Position numbers and translations under genes: made by a program. From assembly GCA_019843655.1 (NCBI GenBank), contig JACDQD010000003.1:8186925-8250924 (forward strand): 64,000 nucleotides of DNA. The letters are read 5' to 3'. The notes beneath the pieces are model-generated. The model was not told where the DNA came from. It was given only the letters and a program-made list of their open reading frames with translations, and did no database searches. Within the stretch, counting starts at the first letter, position 1, and each line of letters opens with the position of its first letter. Origin of the DNA: Lethocerus indicus. Lineage: Eukaryota; Arthropoda; Insecta; Hemiptera; Belostomatidae. This document shows positions 1 to 11,650 of this stretch, piece after piece.

Positions 1-2560
1 TAGCGCTTGATGAGTGAAGAAAACCCGGTGAGAGCTTCGGCCCCTGCTCCTACATTTATTGACCTCCAGTCTCAATAAGGCGAGAGAAAGACTGATCCGC
101 CGGTCACGGTGAATTACGATAATTAGGCGGGACGGAGGGGGGGGGGGTGATGGTGCACTTGACTGTTTTAAACCGAAGATAGTCGAAGCCGCTTTCGAAA
201 TTCGTCCAGAGCCCCCGGCCCGGGCCTAAATGGATGCAAAATAGTCCTCAGACCCGAGTGGGGTGCTATTACAGCACTTCATCTGACAGCAATCAACCGC
301 TACCTAGCGCCCGTAGTTAGAGCCACGATTATATTCCGATTATGATTTATAAACGCCACTTATTAAATCTATTATGTCATTAAATCGGCCATTATTTAAT
401 ATTCACGCAACAATAACCGACGGCACTGGTAATGAGTCCACTTATTCACACCAAATTATTTATTATTCGGTTTTTAATAAAGAGTTTATTTTAATAAAGA
501 AAACCGGAGGACACGGTACTACCTTACCGTTTGTTGAACAAGTATAAAATACAACTAGATACAGCTTACTGATTGCAAAATAACAGAATACACGTTATTA
601 AATTCCATTGTTCTATAGCACATTAATACTTTCTACCTGGGTCTCCAGTTTAACCCAATGATTTTTTAATTTCAATATGTATGTATTTAAATTCTGTTTA
701 TTGATGTTGCCAATATTTTCAGACACGCAATTAGCCTCAGTAATCTTGCTAATAGGGTTAACAACAAATATTATTATCGTTAAGTCGCATGATTTCAGTC
801 GAATAGAAACATATTAAGATTCATACCGTAAACCCTACTACCATCGTCCTCAGGCGCAAGTTATGACTAACCTGTAATCGTACATTACCATTTGACTACC
901 TAGTTTACCGTCGAAACAACATAATCTTTTTATGCTGAAGGAGGTAGCCTAATAAATCTCCAGATAACAACTCTTCTTAAGATATTACGTTTTTTATGGT
1001 AATTTGTAACCCAGTAAGGGAATGATGACTTTTTACAGAAAATCATTATTTTCCTGAATTTATAATAATTATCTGCTATTTAAATTGAATGACATCAGTA
1101 CATGGTTCAGCCCTAAATTGGAGCTAGTCAACGAATGCTGATTATTGGCTTCTCGTCTTCACAACAGCGTACTCCTGTTCATCTGCTATTCTTTATTTAT
1201 TCATACGGGCGTTCGATGATTAAAACGTTTATTGATAGTTGAAAGAACAAGTTATTTTAACAAGAAAAAAGTCATGTCGTTTAATTGAGAGTAACAACAT
1301 ATTTGTCCTGTGGTCTACGCTCGACTAGAGCGAAAGTGAAAGTTTAGATGGGGCGTCAGTTCAATGGCGGGCCGGTCGGGGCCGAAAGGAGCCGAACCCG
1401 CTCCTCGGCTTCGTTAGGGCTTTCCAAAAACTGACTTTGAGCAACCTTGTATGTATTTCCAGAGAGTCTCCTCCAGTCCCCTCTGTTTACACAATTATAC
1501 GACATTTCTTTTTCCTCCCGCTCTCGAATTTCGTTCAACTCTTCTCCATGCCTCAATCCTGAAATCAGACTATTGTCTTTGTCGAGTCAATAAACATTTT
1601 GCCGATTTTATTTCACCTCAAAAAGATGTCCCCGTCGCATGGAGAACATTTTTTTAAAAAATATTGAAACAATTGTTTTCCAAATAATTGAACCCCAACA
1701 GCCGTTCGGAAATATACCACCCGGTATATTCAAATGTTCAGTCCGAGTAATAATCCTTGGGAGTATTCTTGAGTATAATTAATTTGTCCGCAGCCTGGGA
1801 CAAGTTATGCGGGCAGGTATGCCATAGTTGTTTATACCTGCTGCACCTCCCCCTATTTATACCTGCCTTTGGCCTTCTTTACAGTTGTGGACAGAACAAA
1901 TTTGACCGCATTACCGTCCTAAACTACACTACTCTCCCATTATATAATCTGTCGCTTCCTATAACGCCGCACTAGAATGTTTTACACGAGATAAAAGCCC
2001 ATTTCGGTTGTTCCGAAACTTTAAAAGCTCCAGGATCACCGCCTATAAAAGAAATATTCTAGCGTACGCCTACACAAGAATGAGTCGAACACATTCCTAG
2101 GAACTTCTGACGTAGGACAGGCATTGACAACCAAACTTTTGATCTATCGAAAACATTCTTCAGCCGTAAATTTTCCAATCCATAATCCAAATTTAAACCG
2201 CTATAAGGAATAATTTTAAAATAATTAAAATGCATAAACCATATAATAAATAAAATACATTGCTCCTTAAAACTAGAATTTGAAAGTAACAAAATAAACA
2301 AAAAGTTGAGTTCAAATTTAAATTCCTCGAATCTGAAGCTTAATTTTACAAAAATTCTGGGAAAATCGAAGCAAAAGCGGCTTCATTATAATGTTGCTAC
2401 AGATAACGCAATGTATTTATCCCAAAATTCATTTCCGTATAAAAATTACAAAATGACATTCCTCAGATTCGGTATCTCGTGTATGTATGTGTATAGCGTT
2501 TTCGTTTCTATTTGTACCCCTCTTTTTAGACTGTTTACCTTCCTCTTTGTTTTAGGCGAA
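1..2560. other. Non-coding DNA, no gene seen
   Basis: AT-rich sequence with normal CpG content. Open frames are short (at most about 80 codons) and show no recognisable protein pattern or paired splice signals. An 11-base G run sits at 137-147. No RNA gene or element was recognised. Confidence 0.6.
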
Positions 2561-2569
2561 GGAAAGAAG

Positions 2570-2935
2570 GAAGATGCATCAGAAGGGGTGAGAGGGAGAA
2601 TAGAGAGGGAGAGAGGGAGAGAGAGAGAGAGGGAGAGGGTGAGGGGTGGGAGAGATTGCGATAGTGGTGTGGGTGGCTGTTGGGTCGATAAGCCAGAGCG
2701 CTCTCGGGGGCTCTCCTCGCACATCTTCCTTTCCCCCCCGGCTTTCTTCCCATCTTCCTTTCCCCGTCACACTCCTCCTCGCTCCTTCCTTTTCTGTCGC
2801 TTTCTCGCTCCCGTACGCCCTCTCCGTCTTCTTACGGAGGTTTAAACCACGGAGAAACGGCCGGGGCCGTATAGCTCTCTCGGCGGGTCCCTCCCTCCCT
2901 CTCTCGCTCCAGTCCTCTTCTCTTCCTCCTATTCC
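2570..2935. repeat. Purine block followed by pyrimidine block (low complexity)
   Basis: About 2,570-2,660 is almost purely GA (GAGAGGGAGAGAGGGAGAGA type) on the + strand. About 2,700-2,935 is C/T-rich (TTCCTTTCCCCC, CCCTCCCTCTCTCGCTCC). The overlapping open frames here exist only because this low-complexity DNA lacks stops. A purine block abutting a pyrimidine block can form triplex or mirror structures; that is inference. The block grades into CpG-rich DNA up to about 3,130. Confidence 0.75.
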
Positions 2936-3129
2936 CACCGTCCGGTTTCAGAGGGCGGGAAATCCAGAGTGGTTGGGCCGGGGGCGGGGGAGAGTCCCGC
3001 AGGAACCTCTTCCAGAGCGAGCCACCGACGAGGCGCCTTCATTACCTTACACTGCGCCACTCCGACTACTGTACGCCCATCGTCCTGGAATCGACTACCG
3101 TTTCGATGATTCGATGTTCGCCCGCCGAG

Positions 3130-5370
3130 GGGCGAATAATGGAAACGATATTGACCGAGCGGCCATAAGTTACTGGACGATCGGGCATAGCATTGACCAC
3201 TTGTAAACCCACCCGATATCTCCTGATGAAAGACCTGTTGAAAGTCTCCGTCCAGGATTGAGACCGAGCTCTAGTCTAGTCGGTGTTTTCCTAATGTTTC
3301 AACCAGTCAGTATAAAACACAAAAATGAAATCGTGGAATCATATTTCTTTTATGATAACGGCTAACGCGAGAAATAGAACATAATTAATCAAAAGTGGGT
3401 TCGTATAGAATTAAAACAACATTATTCCGCATTACTCTGTTCATTTCACGATTCGAAAAATTTACTCGAAAATCAATCGAATAATAAAAGCAGTTCATAA
3501 ATTTAATCGTACCGATGAGTCACCAAAGGCGTAAAAGAGGCATGTTTCGTCAGTATACCGCCGACTGAACCCAACCGGATCCGGGAGAGTGAAGATATTC
3601 GAAACCAAAAATAGCGGTAAACCCTTTATCTACCAAACGGAAAATGTTTCTCGCGTAAACGTTTGCCCACTTGGGCACGTTTAAGCCGGGGAACAAAGAA
3701 GTTGGAGGCTTGGAAAGAAGACCGAATGATGACAGCGCAGTGAGCTCGGGGCAGTAAGTAAGCTAATGTTGGTTGGGCGGTTGTGATGAAACGCGACGGT
3801 AAGCCGTGTGATGATGGCGGTGGGAGACTTATGTCCGCCTCCCAACAATTAAATTAGTGACCTCGTATTGTTGTGCTCTATGCTAAAACCGGTAACAGCG
3901 CAGTTTGCCGCCAATGGCGAGCCAGGTGAGCCAACCTATAATTTGAAATTTAATACATCATGCTCTCGTATTCGCATTGAAAAACCATTTATAGGGAGGG
4001 GACACACCCAACGACCGATTACAGAGATAATTCTCGAATTGCGTTTTCCCCTTCGATTTTATATTATGACTGACGCCGTCGGTCAATCGAAATTCTAGTT
4101 CGAGAAAATTTCCCCCGGTTTCGGTTCTTACGAAGCAACACGAAAAATAATTTCACTCGTGGGGGCGAGCGGAGTAATTTGGAACAATATTCGAAACTGG
4201 GAGGAGCGGACGCAGGTCCATTAACCCCGTTGAATCGTGTTTTCCACTCTTTCCTCCTTCTACACGCAATCTTCACCAACTCCCCCTCGGTTTAGATCCT
4301 CGCGTAAACTTTATAATGCCTTTAAACCGTTTTCTAACCTTACCACTTTTTGCGGCGAAAATTATTGGCCAGCACAGAGATTGAATATTGAGGAAATTTT
4401 TCCTTTGACACTGTCTGAGGTTATTACTGTATTAATACGCTAAGAGAGCTAAATATTATACATAAATTTATACTAAATGTATCGCTATTTATACGTCTAA
4501 CCATCCTGTTATAGATTATTCTGAAAATTACAATGAATAGGCAGAATCTAGATTTCACTCCTGCGGTATATTCGAAAAGAAACCTATAATTCTGCGCTAC
4601 CTAAAGAAATTAGGAGTTTATGATTTCCATTTAATTAATACACTAATCCCCAATCAATTTCAAAACTTAGGTATTATTCTTACTGCATATTCAATATATT
4701 CTTTATATTTTTCAGAACTTGAAATGCAACTCGATACTGCTTTAATATTGCACCATTGATATGTATCGTATTGAATTTATTTGTGAATGAACTAAGCAGC
4801 CGAGTATTGAATGGTTCTTTAAACCATTGATTTGCCAAGCAATGTATACGCTATTCAAACTACTTGCACAGACAGGTGACTGCTGCTGATCTGACAATAC
4901 CATCTCGTATGCGCGAACAGGAAAACCCTGTACCTAGAAAATATTTGGCCCAAAAACTGCCCCAAGGGTTAACGGGGTTTTACGCAAGGGTTTAACCGAT
5001 AGCCCGTCGGCTATAGAAAAACCTGATTTATTTTCATAATGAACGCGAGACACACCATAATGCTAGTGGGAGTACCGAAATATTTCTGGGCTTATTTCTA
5101 TTGTAGAGGATAATGTATATTAGATGATTAAACCGACGGAAAGAGACTATATATACAACGCGACCCTGCTGTATTTGGTTTACTTCTCAATACTAATACA
5201 GGTTCCCAAGGCCAAGGATATTTTACAGAATTATGAAGTTTGTCTTAGTGTCAGTCTCTTAGGGATTGATCCATACACAGCACACAGGGAATGATACATT
5301 ATATAGGATGATATTTTCTGGTGTAGTGTAGTAAAGTGTGGTATAGACTGGTGTTGTGTCGAGAGGTGAC
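3130..5370. other. Non-coding DNA, no gene seen
   Basis: Mixed-composition sequence with frequent CpG and no convincing exon. The CAGTAAGTAAG at about 3,754 resembles a splice donor but has no coding frame upstream. A TATATATA string at about 5,147 lies roughly 250 bases before a CpG-rich block and might be a core promoter element, but nothing confirms it. Confidence 0.5.
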
Positions 5371-5760
5371 CTTCCGAGTGTGTGTGTGTGTGACCTCTGA
5401 GTGTTCTGTGGGTAAACGGCTGACTCTCGGCCGAGACTAGTACCTCCGGCTGTGCCGGCGTGTGCTCGTCCATACAGGCGCGTACACGTGTGTCCGTGTG
5501 TTCTCCGGAATATCTCCTGCCGGGGAAGGCGGCAGGGGCGCCCACACACACGCCGGCACACTGACACTCCAGACACAGACAGAAGACCGGTTTACACTCG
5601 GAGGTGGATCTCGAGCATCAGACTCTCGCACCCACGCTCGACGGCCGACCGCGCGCACGCATCCCCTTGTATCGTCACACTATGCTCCATTTTATACATC
5701 GCTATACGTATGGTCTTGCCAGAGCCGACACTCTCCGCTCCCCGCGAGCCGGAGGCCGTC
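5340..5760. promoter_or_regulatory. CpG-rich block, possible promoter or untranslated first exon
   Basis: A local rise in GC and CpG following a (TG)7-like run at about 5,379-5,392. Overlapping open frames occur on both strands, so none is favoured. The composition resembles the promoter/5'UTR block in front of the recognised gene at 56,370, but no start codon with a donor was found. The assignment rests on composition only. Confidence 0.25.
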
Positions 5761-5769
5761 AGATTTACC

Positions 5770-8700
5770 GAATTATAATTTTTCATCGTGCGAACAGAAC
5801 AAAGTATTTTCATGGTACACTGCCAGATACGTCGGATGCGAAGAAAATTAAAATAACTCAGAGAGACCGTCTGCAGTTTACATCGACGTGTTGGCGTTTA
5901 ATTTATGGCCTCGTGAAAAATTACTCAAAGCGATACTTTTCTGGCATTGATTCAGACAGGTCCGTTTGCATGGAAGTTTTAGGCGATGACGGATTCTAAG
6001 TAGCTTCACTCCTTACCTGAATCATGTCGAGAAAACAATTTGGCAGTTTGGACCGCGATTAATGTCCACGATGTTTCATTTTCGCGTCCAATCGACGATA
6101 TCAACTTGACGCTTTCGAGGCGTGATGAGCGCCGAAATTATTTACTAAATTATACCCGACGGTCCACGAACCGCATTCCTGAGTACTCTTACGCTTACTT
6201 TTGAATTACAGGTCCCAATTCTGGATCTCAATACTTATGAAATCAATGTGTCTAACTCTTCGCTGGTAGAATTGAAACTCTCGCGAAACCTTCACTTATG
6301 TATCTACTACATTAGTGGATTATGTATGTAATTTAAGTATTCAAATTAAGCGCGGTGTTAATCGGATAGCGTAAAACATACTATTACTAGATCGCTACTC
6401 GATGGTCGCTCTCCCGGCAAGATTTCTGAACGTTTTTCTTCTATCTTACCCCATATTTTTATAGAAATTTTAATTGTTTTGTTCAACTTCTTACAAGTTG
6501 TATAAAGACTAGAAAAAGCAGATATGAATGTCAGAAAATCTTTTAATGCGCTCTAAGAGGATTATGATGTCTTGTATCCCTTCTTATATCTGCAATTTAG
6601 TGCCTCTGCTCGATACTTTTCAGCAGCCAAAAAGACAAATATAAATCCACCTTAATTAATTGTACCTCTTGTGATCTTCTCGTTCTGGCGTCTCCGGAGA
6701 ACGTCATACTTTTTCATTGTACTGATTAATGGTGATGACAAGAACTTCGATTTTTACAAAAACGTATTCGCTTCTCAAAATGACTCGCAGTCACAATATG
6801 TACTGCAAAATAAATATAATATCTTAAGCCTTGGTATGGATATGATACTTTAATTAGAGGAAACTATACCCACATTGGGATCCTCGGTACCCACAGCATC
6901 GAGCTTCGAAAAGTTCATTTATCATTACAATGGTATAATAAGTACCAATTTTTTTAAAGTAACTATAGAATTGGTGGAAAAATATTGTCCACAAAAGTAA
7001 ATCCGCGTGTTTGCCAGTCAGAGGCAAAATTCTACGGACGAGCAAAAAATTAGGAACCCAAGCGCCAGGCAGTAGGGTTGGGTAGTCGAGTGGTCCATTT
7101 GGCACCGTCTCGTTCTTCGAGACTTTATACCGGGAAAACTGTTATACCGAGCTGTTGAAAATTGAGATATTAGTAAGACAAACAATCCCATTACAGTGTT
7201 AGGGTCTCAGACCCTGGCCAATAGACATCATCATGGCTTATCACAAGGGTGCGTTCATCTAATCAGGTTGGGGAAGCATGCCCAACTGAAATAAAGTACA
7301 TAACGGTTGATCTGACCTAACATAACATGAATATAAGACAACGCTGAGGATCCAGGATTGGTACGTTCGAAGTACGTCTCTCTGCACTCGCATAATTGGC
7401 CTTCGACTTGGCTTTTCTTCAGGCATCTTCGGCAAGAAAAGGGAAGCGTTTGTGGAAATTGCCATAGCGTAAATTCCAAGGTGTATAGAATTGTGTTCGT
7501 CAATTAGCTAAAGTATACTGTCTTATTACGAGCCTCGGTGATTACAGTATCTCTGGGTCCTGTCACTTCTACGCCCTGGGAATAGACAGATTTAACCTTG
7601 CACTGCGGCGCCATTCACTACCAACGGCTCACTGTCATTTCGACAGCGTATTCATTCGTTCATTTCGTCCTTATCCGAATGAACATACCTGGCTCCATTA
7701 CTAATAAAAATCGTGATATAGCGGTGTACAAAATAGCACCTCAAGCAATAAACTACACGCGATAAGAAGACAAAGGCAAACACAAATATGGGGTCAAATC
7801 TGAACCTTTTTTTTCATAACTACATCTCCGAACCATATAACTATTACGTTCCAATAGTTATAGTCTAATGTAAAACTGAATTATTCTTAAATGAGATACC
7901 ATTATTATAATATTTTTTATTTAAATTCATATTGTATTTAATATAATTTCGGTGACAACTATCGGCGATACGATTTGGCTCGACACACTACATTTTTAAA
8001 ACGTTCACGCTTTTTGCAAATACGGAGAGGCCGGATGTCGGAATCCTAATTGGAATTGGCTTCCGATTGACAGCGTCGATTAGGGGTAGGCTGACGGTCA
8101 GTAGGACGATCGAAGCAAGAGAGGCGAAGGATCCGGGGGGCTCCGATGAATTGATCATTGGGGCGGTCCATTAACGACCCCTCCTCCTCCATCCCACCCC
8201 AACCCCACAGAGCAGCCAGACCGCAACATGTCATACGCAACCATATTCGGGCATAATACGGCTTAAAATCCCACTCCCGTTTGACTAAATACGAGTTGAC
8301 GTGGATAAAACTAGCTAAATTTGCCTTTCAGCCTGTGTCAACTCCAAAACGTTGTTCCACTTCAAACGAATACCGGCCGTCTCCGCCTATAGCCAATAAA
8401 ACAGAACTGTCAACCGAATGTTAATTATTATTGTTATTGTTGATTGGTTTTTTGATCCGAACAAGCACCGCCCGCGAAGCCGTAATAGTGGACTTCTGAC
8501 CGTCTGGCGACTTGCGTGTTTTGGTCACAAAAATTTTACAGAAAAGTATTTTAAGACACATAGTTGGGGGCTGTTGGTTTAAAATGTCACCATAATTAGC
8601 ACATACCTAAATTAATTATAATTTCGTATTTTGTTTATTTGTTATATGTGCTGGACTTGTATAATGTTGAACATGTCAAGGCAGACTGTCAGGCATAGAG

Positions 8701-10220
8701 GAACAAATTCCAATTTGTTAAATAGTTTAATACTGTAATACGTACAATTGCGCAATATTTTCCATCTAAATTGGTGATCGTTAAATCCACTGATTTTGTA
8801 GGGCGTTCAGGGTTTGAATTTCAGTGCTTCCTTACGGCGATAAAACAATATTAATTCTCGCCTCTCGATAAATAACAGGTTCTTACATTTTTACCAACGA
8901 CGAATTATAGGGAGAATAATAATTATCCGTTATCGTGAGACTGCTTGAATTATTAAAAAAAAACGGACTACTCGAAAGCGAACTCGAGTTGGAAATAATG
9001 AAGAAATCATAAATAGACGAGCCAGTTGGAGGGGGTGGTGGAGGAGGAGGAGGGGTCAGGAGGTCAACCCGATATTGAGTCCAACCTTTCACCTTTCAGC
9101 CGGAACCCTTTCATTATTACGGTTAAGAAGAGGTTATAAATCATACATCCGTAGCTTGAAAAGTTACTCCACACGTTTTCGGTGCATGTATAACAGGCGC
9201 AGACATTTCGATATGACGCAAAATAGCCTATCGCCATTTACTCTGAGCTTTTCATCTGATTCAGCGGTGTAAACCTTATTGCCTTCCTTCCGATCCGTCT
9301 TATATGCAAAAATAGGTGAAACATTCGTCGGATACTCCAATTCTGTTATACATTTACAAAACCTATAGCATCTGTTAATGGCAAGTAATTAAAATTTAAT
9401 TAATAGTAGTATTGTCTGTAGTATTACTGTGTTCATTCGTGTAAAAGTAACAACAATTTCCTTGGACAGTGTGTTTGTATATGATGCACTAAACATCGTG
9501 TACGATTTCGTTGAAATAGATAATTGCAGTATGTTATTGTTGGCACAAAATGGCGGGCTGTTCACTGTGGTTCTTGGCTGCGGTTATTGGATGAATGCTG
9601 TGACGTGATATTGGTTCTAGGAGCGCAATAAGGTCATTATTTACTGTGCGTCCTTTGCATGGAATGGAATGCGGAACACGTTGAGCAGACTCCGGGTGTA
9701 CCTCCCGGGTGTGCCCTCGTCACAACTTGAATTAAGTTGAAAAGTTTAATATTCTGACACTGAATGGCCGACTCGTTCTAATTTCATTTTCAAATGAACA
9801 GCTTAGATCTAATTAATTAGTACTTAGTGTTTTTTACCTCATTATTTCTAATAGTTCATCATTCGTTTGTCTCATTCTTGTATTATACATTAAAGAATCT
9901 AACTTAAACTGCAAACCCACGTAGTCCATTTCTTACATTACCCAAAGCACAAAAGGGTATATAATACTCGATATAATATTTAATTATAATTTTTTGGGCT
10001 AATTACTGAACAACCCAGAAAAAAGAAGGGCGCAGATAAAGTATTACTCGAGTATTGCGCAAACTTAACCACCACTCTTCACCAGAAAACAACTTAGTAC
10101 GAAATAAAATGCTATATAATAGCGGACCGGTGTAGTACTGTTATTGAGAGCCGGGTATCAATTTCGTAAGGAAGAGACGGTAAAATATGCTGCATTGGTT
10201 TAGTTTCGGTAGTCCTTGAG
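5770..10220. other. Non-coding DNA, no gene seen
   Basis: No exon, RNA gene or element recognised. Small structures include a short palindrome at 7,201-7,215 (AGGGTCT-C-AGACCCT) and a G-rich run at about 9,029-9,060 (GGGGGTGGTGGAGGAGGAGGAGG). Confidence 0.55.
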
Positions 10221-10226
10221 GGTGGC

Positions 10227-10620
10227 TTGTTTGTGTGTGTGCGAGTTTCGACGGTAAAAAAGAGCAAAAACCGCCCCCTTCTCCGGTGGCCGGCCCTCTC
10301 CAAGGGGGCTGTAAGAAGTGTAGTGGTGGTGGTGGTGGTGGTGGTTGTGGTAGGGGTGGCATCCCCACCACCGTCTCTACTCTACCTCCTTCCTCGCTTT
10401 CCTCCTCTCTTCCAATCCCGCGGTCGACGTTTCGGCTCCGTTTTTGTGTCATGCCGCTCGCCGTTGCCGTGGCCGGGGTTAAGGAGCCCTTTTACTAAAT
10501 TGGCGGCGGCGGGCAACCCCCTCCCACCCTCTTACACACAACACAACCCTTGCGTGTTGTTGCTACGCGGTCACGTGACCTCCACCCTCCGCCCCCTCGA
10601 CCGCCATAAACATAATCCGC
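10227..10620. promoter_or_regulatory. GC/CpG-rich block with (GGT)n and a CLEAR-type E-box
   Basis: GC-rich stretch containing a GGT triplet run at about 10,324-10,345 and a palindromic E-box GTCACGTGAC at 10,570-10,579. The E-box lies inside a 19-base word (10,567-10,585) that recurs exactly at 48,521-48,539. GTCACGTGAC is the consensus bound by bHLH-zip factors of the MITF/TFEB and USF type. Whether this is an active promoter is not shown. Open frames here are on both strands and look like composition artefacts. Confidence 0.35.
10324..10345 (+). repeat. (GGT)n trinucleotide microsatellite
   Basis: About seven GGT units in a row, continuing into imperfect GGTTGTGGTAGGGGTGG. Confidence 0.85.
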
Positions 10621-11239
10621 TCAGATAATCCACTCACCTATATTAAGTTCTCCCGATCGAATGTTACCGTAAAAAAGGACTAATTTCAGTCGGGTCTTTA
10701 CAGTCAAATTTGCAGGTTTTCCGCCCTGTTATCGTACGGGAAGAAAATCGAAGTGGATATAAAACAGCAAAATTCGTTTGCACTTTCTTCGGATGTTCCA
10801 AAATTTTGGAATTTCAAACTGGATCTAGCTAGTACAATGGTCAATACCTTCAACTTGGTTTAACTAAATTATTTATAATCTGTAGTAAAACATCTTCTGT
10901 AATTCCTACTGGTTACTGACTCCATATTAAGTGCCATCTTGACCATATTCGGTCGGATGGGAAGAATCCTTGATTCCCTTCCGGTTTAGCTTTTTTCCCG
11001 AATTGCCTCCAACAATTGCCCTTATTTAAACTATCTAACCGATAAAAAAAGTGCGCCTACGATAATTTCCCGAACCCTGGCCGGCCCTTCCTGCACAATT
11101 CGTTAAATGGTACTGTCTTCGGAATTAGGTTTTCCTCGGCTAATTATTATGCTCAGCAAACTGTTGCCTGTCCGATCGTTGTTGGGCCGAACCGTGGACG
11201 GATATCTATTGCGCATAGTGTCGCTAGACAGAGGTTTGT

Positions 11240-11650
11240 TGTTGAGTGGAAGACGGGCGCGGGACAGGAGGGTCCGGGAGAGGAGGGCGAAAGAGCGTGT
11301 GAGAGGTAGCTGGTGAGGGTGGAGGGTGGTGGGTGGAGGGTGGAAGGGTGGCGGGGGAGAGTGTGCGCCTTCCCGGCGTACTCTCCTAGATTTTCCGCTG
11401 CCCGACAATCCAGTTCCCGAGGGGGACGCCCGGGCCCTTATCCCGAATTGAGATTAAAGTCGCTCACCTCTCCACCTCCTTCTCCCTCTCCCATTTTCTG
11501 TCCCTCCTCTTCTCCACAATTATCCTCCACTTCTTGCTTTCAGGTATCGCTTTCTTGTTTCTATCCTATTTTCATTCCCCCCCTCCCCCTCGGCTCTAAC
11601 TCATTGCCCGCCCTTTTATTTAGTTTTATTTCCCCCCCCCTCCCACTTAG
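11240..11650. repeat. Second purine-to-pyrimidine low-complexity block
   Basis: About 11,266-11,365 is G/A-rich with repeated GGTGGAGGGTGG-type units. About 11,466-11,646 is C/T-rich (CTCCACCTCCTTCTCCCTCTCC and C runs). The order matches the block at 2,570-2,935. No coding signal. Confidence 0.65.

Noticed and set aside
2646..3206. 186-codon + strand open frame
   Set aside because: Lies across pyrimidine-rich low-complexity DNA with competing frames on both strands. Ser/Pro/Arg-rich translation without any domain.
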